Assembly (NCBI GenBank): GCA_001825565.1 | Contig: MHXM01000176.1 | Coordinates: 1,334-16,039, forward strand | Direction of reading: 5' to 3' | Length of the DNA stretch: 14,706 nt | Source of the DNA: Desulfuromonadaceae bacterium GWC2_58_13 | Lineage (GTDB): Bacteria; Desulfobacterota; Desulfuromonadia; Desulfuromonadales; Trichloromonadaceae | Shown: positions 7,187-12,834 of the stretch, piece after piece | Layout of the letters: each line of letters begins with the position of its first letter | Numbering within the stretch: the first letter of the stretch is position 1 | Notes under the pieces: generated by a model | Told to the model about the DNA's origin: nothing | What the model saw: only the letters and a program-made list of their open reading frames with translations | Database searches by the model: none | Program-made: the position numbers and the translations under genes

Positions 7187-8659
7187 TTAAACGATCGCTT
7201 TCATGCCTTCCATGACGGCGCGCAGTTCTTCGCCGACTTCTTCGATCAGGTGGCCGCGGATCTCGGCGTTGATCGCCACCAGCATCTGATTGTCGACGTG
7301 GTTGTCCTTCAGGACGAGGCCCTTGCCGATCACGTCGGTGCCCACCTTGTCCATGAAGTCCTTCAGCAGCGGCACGCAGGAGTGGGCGAACAGGTAGCAG
7401 CCGTACTCGGCGGTATCGGAGATGACCTTGTTCATTTCATAAAGTTTTTTCTTGGCGATGACATTGGCGATCAGCGGGGTCTCGTGCAGCGACTCATAGT
7501 AGGCCGACTCTTCCTTGATGCCGGTTTCCACCATGGTGTCGAAGGCCAGCTCGACGCCCGCCTTGACCATGGCCACCATCAGGATGCCGTGATCGAAGTA
7601 CTCCTGCTCGGGAATGTTCGCGGATTGCGCTGCCGCCTTTTCGAAGGGCTCGTTGTTGGTCTCTTCGCGCCAGCGCAGCAGGTCGGCGTCGTTGTTGGCC
7701 CAGTCCGCCATCATGGTCTTGGAGAAATGGCCGGACATGATGTCGTCCATGTGCTTCTCGAACAGCGGGGTCATGATCTCTTTCAGTTGCTCGGAGAGCT
7801 CGAAAGCGACCAGTTTGGCCGGGTTGGAGAGACGGTCCATCATGTTGGTGATGCCGCCGTGCTTGAGCGCTTCGGTGACGGTCTCCCAGCCGTACTGGAT
7901 CAGTTTGGCGGCATAGCCGGAATCGATGCCGGAGGCGACCATTTTGTTGTAGAAGAGGATGGAGCCGGTCTGCAGGACGCCGCAGAGAATGGTCTGCTCG
8001 CCCATCAGGTCGGATTTGACTTCGGCCACGAAGGACGACAGCAGCACCCCGGCCTTGTCGCCGCCGGTGGCGCAGCAGTAGGCCTTGGCGATATCCAGGC
8101 CGTCGCCGTTGGGATCGTTTTCGCCGTGCACGGCGATCAGGGTCGGCACCCCGAACCCGCGCAGATATTCGGCACGGACCTCGGAGCCGGGAGACTTGGG
8201 CGCGACCATGATGACGGTCAGGTCCTTACGGATCTGCATGCCTTCCTCGACGATGTTGAAGCCGTGGGAATAGGACAGGCAGGCGCCTTTTTTCATCAGC
8301 GGCATGATGTGGTTGACCACCGGGGTGTGGTACTTGTCCGGGGTCAGATTCAGGACCAGATCCCCCTTGGGAACCATCTTTTCGATGGTGTCGACTTCGA
8401 ACTTGTTTTCGGTGGCGTTCACCCAGGAAATCTGTTTTTCGTCGATCTCGACTTTACGCAGGGCATAGGCGACGTCCAGGCCGCTGTCACGCATGTTCAG
8501 GCCCTGGTTGAGGCCCTGGGCGCCGCAGCCGACGATGACGACTTTTTTCCCTTTGAGGTATTCGACGCCGTCGAATTCGCTGCTGTCCATGAAACGGCAG
8601 GTTCCGAGTTCCTGCAGCTGGCGGCGCAGGGGGAGGGAGTTGAAATAGTTCTGACCCAT
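7187..8659 (-). CDS. ilvC: Ketol-acid reductoisomerase, class II (IlvC)
   Basis: This enzyme converts acetolactate or acetohydroxybutyrate to the dihydroxy acids in valine, leucine and isoleucine synthesis, using Mg and NAD(P)H. The protein has 490 residues, the long class II form found in enteric bacteria and plants (E. coli IlvC has 491), and it follows the E. coli sequence almost without gaps. Seen: the dinucleotide loop GCGAQG at 44-49, Arg68-Lys69 after the second strand, SYSHGFN with His132, VAEVKSDLMGEQ with metal ligands Asp217 and Glu221, and the duplicated C-terminal knotted domain with ESAYYESLHE. At the cofactor-specificity loop, residues 71 and 76 are Glu and Gln (Ala and Arg in E. 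coli), and residue 110 is Tyr instead of Gln. The ATG at 8659 has AAGGAG about 8 nt upstream. It is divergent from ilvY; a UUCG terminator follows. Confidence 0.97.
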   Translation of the reverse strand: MGQNYFNSLPLRRQLQELGTCRFMDSSEFDGVEYLKGKKVVIVGCGAQGLNQGLNMRDSGLDVAYALRKVEIDEKQISWVNATENKFEVDTIEKMVPKGDLVLNLTPDKYHTPVVNHIMPLMKKGACLSYSHGFNIVEEGMQIRKDLTVIMVAPKSPGSEVRAEYLRGFGVPTLIAVHGENDPNGDGLDIAKAYCCATGGDKAGVLLSSFVAEVKSDLMGEQTILCGVLQTGSILFYNKMVASGIDSGYAAKLIQYGWETVTEALKHGGITNMMDRLSNPAKLVAFELSEQLKEIMTPLFEKHMDDIMSGHFSKTMMADWANNDADLLRWREETNNEPFEKAAAQSANIPEQEYFDHGILMVAMVKAGVELAFDTMVETGIKEESAYYESLHETPLIANVIAKKKLYEMNKVISDTAEYGCYLFAHSCVPLLKDFMDKVGTDVIGKGLVLKDNHVDNQMLVAINAEIRGHLIEEVGEELRAVMEGMKAIV

Positions 8660-8768
8660 GGTGGTTCTCCTTTGAATTGGTTGAGGGGATGCGGAGGTGG
8701 AAGGGGAAATCTATGTGTGGAGCCCTTTTGGGGGCGGTACCGACGCGGTTGCCGTCAAAGCATAGCGT

Positions 8769-8797
8769 ACCTTATCTGAATTTCCATATTGCGTAAA
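8769..8797 (-). promoter_or_regulatory. Candidate ilvC promoter
   Basis: Read on the minus strand: -35 TTTACG (8792-8797), 17-bp spacer, -10 TAAGGT (8769-8774). Both boxes are poor matches to the sigma-70 consensus, as expected for a promoter needing an activator such as IlvY. A CATATTGC motif (8785-8792) overlaps the -35 box. The leader would be about 100 nt, and no attenuator or leader peptide was recognised in it. Confidence 0.35.
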
Positions 8798-8857
8798 TTG
8801 ATTTGTTGTGCATATTGTATTGCTTAATTTGCAACACTCTCTTTGAGCATATTGCTC
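8785..8857. promoter_or_regulatory. Probable IlvY operator region (repeated CATATTG motifs)
   Basis: An AT-rich island, unlike the GC-rich surroundings, carries CATATTG three times, at 8785, 8811 and 8848. It also holds two dyads: TTGC-N7-GCAA (8820-8834) and GAGCA-TAT-TGCTC (8845-8857, perfect). LysR-type regulators bind such AT-rich dyads, and the island lies just upstream of ilvC, whose E. coli counterpart is activated by IlvY. Assignment to IlvY is inference from position and from the divergent ilvY gene. Confidence 0.45.
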
Positions 8858-8879
8858 CCCCTCCTATTTTAGGAGGGGG
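8857..8879. repeat. C/G-rich hairpin repeat
   Basis: CCCCCTCCT (8857-8865) pairs perfectly with AGGAGGGGG (8871-8879) around ATTTT. It is followed by a G-run (CTGGGGGTAG). Similar CCCCCTCC-AGGAGGGGG hairpins are, from memory, dispersed in many genomes. It lies between the operator-like dyads and the larger palindromic element. Confidence 0.6.
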
Positions 8880-8909
8880 CTGGGGGTAGTAAATCTCCTT
8901 TTTAAAACC

Positions 8910-9375
8910 GGCGGGTCGCGTCCCGCCAGACGCCTTACTTTTTGTAAGCCGACAAAAAGTAAGCAAAAAGCGGCTTCCACTAGCGTGGGGCATTTCTGTC
9001 GCGTAGCACAGTGCTTCGATCACCGGCTGTGCAAGTGAATCCGGCCCTGCTTCGTGGCACCCCCACGTGAACAAACGCGCGCCGAAGCGTCATCGGCAGT
9101 GTTGTTGACTACCTTTGGTGCAATCGCGTTGTTGATGAAAAAAATCTGTGCACGCCTCGGTTTTTGCCTGATCAGCACCGCCGGTGTTGGCTCCGCCTGG
9201 ATGAATGTCGGCGAACCCGCGTTGCCAACGAAGCAGTGTCGACGTTGATTTTACCGGCAGTGATAAAGGCACCGAACCTTAGCGAACGCCATGCCCCACG
9301 CAGTGGAGAGTTTCTTTTGGTTACTTTTCTTTGCGCCCAAAGAAAAGTAACCCGGCTGTCGGGCCGGGACCCGAC
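8910..9375. mobile_element. Non-coding element with nested terminal inverted repeats (MITE-like)
   Basis: About 466 bp with mirrored ends. From the left: hairpin GGCGGG/CCCGCC (8910-8927), hairpin CTTACTTTTTGT/ACAAAAAGTAAG (8934-8963), then CCACTAGCGTGGGGCAT (8977-8993). From the right, in reverse: hairpin GTCGGG/CCCGAC (9358-9375), hairpin GGTTACTTTTCTTT/AAAGAAAAGTAACC (9319-9352), then ATGCCCCACGCAGTGG (9291-9306), which is the inverted copy of the left inner repeat except for one missing base. A further inverted pair, GCTTCGTGGC near 9051 and GCCAACGAAGC near 9223, lies inside. No convincing gene is present; the short open frames inside lack ribosome sites and family similarity. Hairpins of the TTACTTTTCTTT type are, from memory, dispersed repeats in several proteobacteria. 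No transposase or obvious target duplication is seen, so mobility is inferred. Confidence 0.6.
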
Positions 9376-9411
9376 GGTTTTGCTTCTGTTTTTGGATTAA
9401 ATCAACAAGCT

Positions 9412-10299
9412 ATGGACATCCGCGAACTCGAAATATTCCTCACCGTCGCCGACCTGCTCCATTTCGGCCGGGCCAGCCAGGCCTGCAACCTCAGCCCTTC
9501 GGCGCTGACCCGCACCATCCAACGGCTGGAAGAAGAGGTGGGCCAGCCGCTGTTCGATCGCAATAACCGCACCGCCACCCTCACCGCCGCCGGCGAACAG
9601 TTCCGCAACTATGCCCGCCAGTCGCTGCAGGACTGGCAAGGGTTCAAGGCGACCCTGAAGGACGAGCAGGCGATCAGCGGCACCCTGTCGATCTACGCTT
9701 CGGTCACCGCCGTGCACAGCCTGCTGCCCGACCTGCTCGAAGCCTTCCGCCGCGCCTATCCCGAGGTGCAGCTCGAACTGCGCACCGGCGCCGCCGAACA
9801 GGCCGTTGCCCAGGTCCTTTCCGGCGAGATCGACCTGGCGGTGGCGGCCCAGCCCGACCGTCAGCGGACCCGCATCGAGTTTCTGCCCATCACCACCACT
9901 TCGCTGATCTTCATCGCCCCGGCCTCGAACGCCGCCGCCGTGGCTCGAACCGCGGACGGTCAGCTCGACCTGTCGCTCGCGCCGCTGGTGCTGCCGCAGA
10001 TCGGGCTGTCGCGGCGCCGGCTCGACCAGTGGCTGAAGGAGCAGCGGATTACTCCGAACATCACTTCGGAGGTCTCGGGCAACGAGGCGATTATCGCCAT
10101 GGTTCGGCTCGGCTGCGGAATCGGCATCGTGCCGCAGCTGGTGCTCGACCGCAGTCCGTTCCGCGACGAGGTCGCCGTCCTCGATCGGGCTCCGCGACTC
10201 GAACCCTACATCGTCGGTCTCTGCACCACCCGGCGCAATCTGCAGCGTCCCGGGGTCAGCGCCTTCTGGCGGCTGGCCGAGGAGCGCTCGGAGCGATGA
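9412..10299 (+). CDS. ilvY: LysR-family regulator IlvY
   Basis: A 295-residue transcription regulator of the LysR family. The winged helix-turn-helix occupies about 1-60 (HFGRASQACNLSPSALTRTIQRLEEE then GQPLFDRNNRTATLT), and the effector-binding domain follows from about 90 to the end. It resembles E. coli IlvY along its whole length, for instance NRT.TLT.AGE, SVTA.HS.LP and GLCTTRRNLQRPGVSAFWR near the C-terminus. The divergent ilvC supports the name. In E. coli, IlvY binds the shared intergenic region and activates ilvC when acetolactate or acetohydroxybutyrate is present. The ATG at 9412 fits the family N-terminus exactly, though no clear Shine-Dalgarno sequence precedes it. Its promoter is not evident; the palindromic element ends only 36 bp upstream and may have replaced the ancestral promoter. 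aroE follows after 90 bp on the same strand. Confidence 0.9.
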   Translation: MDIRELEIFLTVADLLHFGRASQACNLSPSALTRTIQRLEEEVGQPLFDRNNRTATLTAAGEQFRNYARQSLQDWQGFKATLKDEQAISGTLSIYASVTAVHSLLPDLLEAFRRAYPEVQLELRTGAAEQAVAQVLSGEIDLAVAAQPDRQRTRIEFLPITTTSLIFIAPASNAAAVARTADGQLDLSLAPLVLPQIGLSRRRLDQWLKEQRITPNITSEVSGNEAIIAMVRLGCGIGIVPQLVLDRSPFRDEVAVLDRAPRLEPYIVGLCTTRRNLQRPGVSAFWRLAEERSER

Positions 10300-10389
10300 T
10301 GAAAAATTCTTTCGTCCGGCGCCGCTCTGCGTTAGGATACCTCTTCCCGAAATCGGTCCCGTTCATGACCCTATGGTCCAGGAGGTTCC

Positions 10390-11262
10390 ATGAAAGACTT
10401 GCAGTCGATCAACTTCAACACCCGCATCTGCGCGGTGATCGGCAACCCGGTGTCGCACAGCTTGTCGCCGGCCATTCACAACGCCGGCTACGCCGAGCTG
10501 GATCTCGACTTTCTGTACGTTCCCTGCCAGGTCGAGGATGTCCAGGGCATGCTGGCCGGAATGCGCGCCATGCACAACTTTCGCGGTTTGAGCGTGACCA
10601 TCCCGCACAAGGTCGAAGCGATGAAATATGTCGATGAGGTGGCCCCGGCCGATCGCGTCATCGGTTCGATCAACACCATCGTCAAGCAGGCCGACGGCCG
10701 GCTGCTCGGTCTGGGGACCGACGGCCCGGGGGCGCTCAAGGCGCTGGTCGATGCCGGCGTGGTTTTCGACGGCAAAACCGTGCTGATGCTCGGCAGTGGC
10801 GGCGCGGCGCGGGCGATCGCTTTCACCCTGGCGCAAAAGACCGCTCTCGCCGAACTGGCGTTGCTCGATATTAACGAGCCGATGCTGCAAGGGTTGGTCG
10901 CCGACCTCAAAGCCCACACCTCCGCCCATATCCGCAGTGCCCGGCTGGATGCGGCGTCGCTGGCCGCCGCAATGCTCAAGGCCGACGTCATCATCCACTG
11001 CACCCCGATCGGCATGCATCCCAAAGAGGATGCCTCGCTGGTCCCGGCCGAACTGTTTCGTCCCGGCCAGGTGGTGTTCGACATCGTGTATACCCCGCTG
11101 AAGACCAGGCTGCTGGCCGATGCCGAGGTGCGCGGGCTGAAGATCGTCTCCGGGGTCGAGATGTTCATCAACCAGGCTGTGCTGCAGTTCGAGCAGTTCA
11201 CCGGGGTCGGCGCCCCGGTCGAGGTGATGCGGAAAGTCGTGATGGAGCACCTCACATCATGA
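10390..11262 (+). CDS. aroE: Shikimate dehydrogenase (AroE)
   Basis: Reduces 3-dehydroshikimate to shikimate with NADPH, a step of aromatic amino acid synthesis in the cytosol. The 290-residue protein is of usual length. Seen: substrate-binding HSLSP with Ser24 and Ser26, the catalytic lysine in TIPHK (Lys74), Asn95 in SINTI, the substrate-binding aspartate in GTDGPG (Asp111), the NADP loop GSGGAARA (135-142), and MFINQA near the C-terminus with the shikimate-contacting Gln. The motif reads GTDG where most AroE proteins have NTDG, so the Asn before the Thr-Asp pair is Gly here. The start is supported by AGGAGG 4 nt before the ATG. Its stop overlaps the aroK start (ATGA), indicating translational coupling. 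Whether it shares a transcript with ilvY is unclear; a weak -10-like TAGGAT lies at 10333-10338. Confidence 0.96.
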   Translation: MKDLQSINFNTRICAVIGNPVSHSLSPAIHNAGYAELDLDFLYVPCQVEDVQGMLAGMRAMHNFRGLSVTIPHKVEAMKYVDEVAPADRVIGSINTIVKQADGRLLGLGTDGPGALKALVDAGVVFDGKTVLMLGSGGAARAIAFTLAQKTALAELALLDINEPMLQGLVADLKAHTSAHIRSARLDAASLAAAMLKADVIIHCTPIGMHPKEDASLVPAELFRPGQVVFDIVYTPLKTRLLADAEVRGLKIVSGVEMFINQAVLQFEQFTGVGAPVEVMRKVVMEHLTS

Positions 11263-11771
11263 ATATCGTATTGATCGGATACCGGGGAACCGGCAAGAGC
11301 GAAGTGGGGCAGCGTCTGGCCGACCGGCTCGGCAGGCCGCTGATCGGCATGGATGCCGAGATCGTCCGGCAAGCTGGGATGAGCATCCCGGCCATGGTGG
11401 AACGGTTCGGCTGGAGCCATTTTCGCGACCTGGAAACCGAGGAAGCGCGCGCCCTTTCCGGGCGGGACGGGTTGGTCATCGATTGCGGCGGTGGCGTCAT
11501 CGAACGCCCGGAAAATGTGGATATCCTTCGGCGGAACGCCCGGATCTTCTGGCTGCGGGCTTCGGTGGCCACCATCGTCGGGCGTATCCAGGGGGATACC
11601 GAGCGGCCGGCGCTGGTGGCCGGCAAAACCTTCACCGAAGAAGTGGCCGAAGTCCTCGACCGGCGCACGCCCCTGTATCGCAACGCCGCCCACGACGAGA
11701 TCGATACCGATGCGCTGACCCCGGACCAGGTAGCCGATGCGATCCTGGCGCTTTGGCATCGGGAAAAGTAA
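11259..11771 (+). CDS. aroK: Shikimate kinase
   Basis: Phosphorylates shikimate to shikimate 3-phosphate with ATP, the step after AroE. The 170-residue protein has the normal size and motifs: Walker A GYRGTGKS (7-14), Asp32 in GMDAE, Arg56 in FRDLE, the glycine triplet in DCGGGV (77-79) and the lid arginine in TERPAL (Arg116). Where many homologues have a second Asp (DxD), this one has Glu34. The gene overlaps aroE by 4 bp and has no separate ribosome site of note, so its translation probably depends on aroE. Distinguishing AroK from AroL is not possible from motifs alone. A 58-residue gene with its own promoter follows. Confidence 0.94.
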   Translation: MNIVLIGYRGTGKSEVGQRLADRLGRPLIGMDAEIVRQAGMSIPAMVERFGWSHFRDLETEEARALSGRDGLVIDCGGGVIERPENVDILRRNARIFWLRASVATIVGRIQGDTERPALVAGKTFTEEVAEVLDRRTPLYRNAAHDEIDTDALTPDQVADAILALWHREK

Positions 11772-11774
11772 ACG

Positions 11775-11803
11775 GCATAGATGACAAGAATGGTCGTCTA
11801 TGC
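11775..11803. repeat. Dyad overlapping the promoter downstream of aroK
   Basis: GCATAGATGAC (11775-11785) and GTCGTCTATGC (11793-11803) form an 11-bp stem with one G-T pair around a 7-nt loop. There is no T-run after it, so it is a poor terminator. It covers the -35 box and spacer of the candidate promoter of the next gene, so it may be an operator, or a weak 3' hairpin for the aroEK transcript. Confidence 0.5.
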
Positions 11804-11809
11804 TATCAT
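11781..11809 (+). promoter_or_regulatory. Sigma-70-like promoter of the 58-residue gene
   Basis: -35 ATGACA (11781-11786, five of six consensus bases), spacer of exactly 17 bp, -10 TATCAT (11804-11809, five of six). Transcription would start near 11816, giving a leader of about 95 nt that contains the 12-bp palindrome CGGACATGTCCG (11876-11887). Confidence 0.5.
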
Positions 11810-11911
11810 TGAACATGTAAAAGCCTTGGACGTGTCAATTCCAGCTGAATTTCGTAGACCCTTCCGATGAAATGTCGGACATGTCCGTGACTTTTGGAAA
11901 GGAGAACGGCC

Positions 11912-12088
11912 ATGACAGACAGATTTTCCAAAGCTACGCTTGAACTCGAAGAAAAAAATGCTTTCGTATGTGAATCCTGTGACGATTTCTACGGCCATGG
12001 AAAAAAAGACCGTGAGGACCGTGATCTGAAAATTGACGAAAAAATCGGCAAATCCGGTGAAGGGGAAAAACGGGACATCAAACGCTGA
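11912..12088 (+). CDS. Hypothetical small charged protein with CxxC
   Basis: I do not recognise this 58-residue protein. A good ribosome site (AAGGAGA, 8 nt before the ATG), a promoter upstream and an intrinsic terminator 28 bp after the stop argue that it is a real single-gene unit. The sequence is hydrophilic, with no membrane segment or signal peptide. It contains one CESC pair (Cys20 and Cys23) followed by His29 and then a tail of alternating Lys/Asp/Glu that is probably disordered. The lone CxxC could bind zinc or a cluster in a dimer, or be redox-active; all of this is inference. Its base composition is clearly more AT-rich than that of its neighbours. Confidence 0.7.
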   Translation: MTDRFSKATLELEEKNAFVCESCDDFYGHGKKDREDRDLKIDEKIGKSGEGEKRDIKR

Positions 12089-12116
12089 GCGGATTTGCTG
12101 ATTGACCAAAAAAATG

Positions 12117-12148
12117 GACCGATCTCGTTTGCAGATCGGTCTTTTTTT
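12117..12148 (+). terminator. Intrinsic terminator after the 58-residue gene
   Basis: A 9-bp stem (GACCGATCT at 12117-12125 with AGATCGGTC at 12133-12141) around a 7-nt loop, followed by seven T bases at 12142-12148. A run of seven A bases just before the stem could let it work on the opposite strand as well. Confidence 0.9.
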
Positions 12149-12183
12149 GTCCCGGTTGGCAGGTCCGCGCAAAGTCGCGGCCG

Positions 12184-12212
12184 TTGCATTCCGGAAAAAA
12201 TCCATTTAGTAT
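12184..12212 (+). promoter_or_regulatory. Possible promoter of the thioesterase gene
   Basis: TTGCAT (12184-12189), 17-bp spacer, TAGTAT (12207-12212). The boxes match the sigma-70 consensus only moderately. A promoter is expected here because a terminator lies just upstream at 12117-12148. Confidence 0.35.
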
Positions 12213-12264
12213 CATCGCCGGTTAACGCACTGTGAAACGGCCCGTTTTCGGTCTGGGGAGGAGA

Positions 12265-12759
12265 ATGGTTTTGAGCAAGGCAGCAGGGACAAAAGAAAGA
12301 GTCAAGGCATGTCCAACCGTCGATCTGAGCGGCGATGAAGGATGGATTCCATTCGATGCGCCGTCGCTGGTTGGCGCTTCGTTGCGCTTCGTTTCCGGCG
12401 AGCCGGACGGTAACCGCTATCGGGTTCGCTACTATCGCGATGAAGAACAACAACTGCGGGCGCGGATCTGGTTCGGCCCCGAAACCGAGGGTCCTCCGGG
12501 GCATGCCCACGGCGGTTCCATGGCGGCGGTGCTCGACGAGGTGCTCGGATTGGCGGCTTGGGCCGCCGGCTACCCGATCGTGGTCGGCAACCTCAACGTC
12601 AGTTTTCGCAACCTGTTGCCACTGGAAGATGTGGTGACCGTGGAAAGCAAGGTGGTTTCCGCCGAAGGTCGCAAAGTGATGGTGCATGGCCGCATCTGTC
12701 GCGGCGAGACCGTCTTCGCCTCGGCCGAATGTTTGTGCATCACCCTCCCCGGCAAGTGA
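12265..12759 (+). CDS. PaaI-like hotdog-fold thioesterase
   Basis: A probable cytoplasmic acyl-CoA thioesterase of 164 residues with a single hotdog domain (4HBT/PaaI type) at about 50-160. The active-site region reads GHAHGGSMAAVLDEVLG (79-95). It has the HGG turn at 82-84 and the catalytic acidic residue, Asp91, in the central helix, as in PaaI and THEM4-like enzymes. Its substrate cannot be told from sequence; relatives hydrolyse aryl- or medium/long-chain acyl-CoAs. Start choice is uncertain: the ATG at 12265 is only about 3 nt after GGAGG, whereas the in-frame TTG at 12271 has a better 9-nt spacing, and a GTG lies at 12232. The gene ends 24 bp before a terminator-like hairpin. Confidence 0.85.
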   Translation: MVLSKAAGTKERVKACPTVDLSGDEGWIPFDAPSLVGASLRFVSGEPDGNRYRVRYYRDEEQQLRARIWFGPETEGPPGHAHGGSMAAVLDEVLGLAAWAAGYPIVVGNLNVSFRNLLPLEDVVTVESKVVSAEGRKVMVHGRICRGETVFASAECLCITLPGK

Positions 12760-12783
12760 TGGTTGGCTGCTCGCTCCAGCATC

Positions 12784-12818
12784 AAACCGCCGGACGCCCA
12801 AGGGAGTCCGGCGGTTTT
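12784..12818 (+). terminator. Terminator-like hairpin between the thioesterase and transporter genes
   Basis: AAACCGCCGGAC (12784-12795) pairs perfectly with GTCCGGCGGTTT (12806-12817), ending in four T bases. The loop is 10 nt. The short T-run makes it a moderate terminator. It ends 17 bp before the transporter start, so it also forms the leader of that gene. Confidence 0.7.
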
Positions 12819-12834
12819 GAGCTTATGGAACTTT

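Noticed and set aside
7172..8779. A 535-codon open frame opposite ilvC
   Set aside because: It is an antisense shadow of ilvC, runs through the terminator region and has no family features.
8772..9272. Short open frames inside the ilvC-ilvY spacer (both strands)
   Set aside because: They cross the inverted-repeat arms and operator-like dyads, lack ribosome sites and have no coding-like composition or family similarity.
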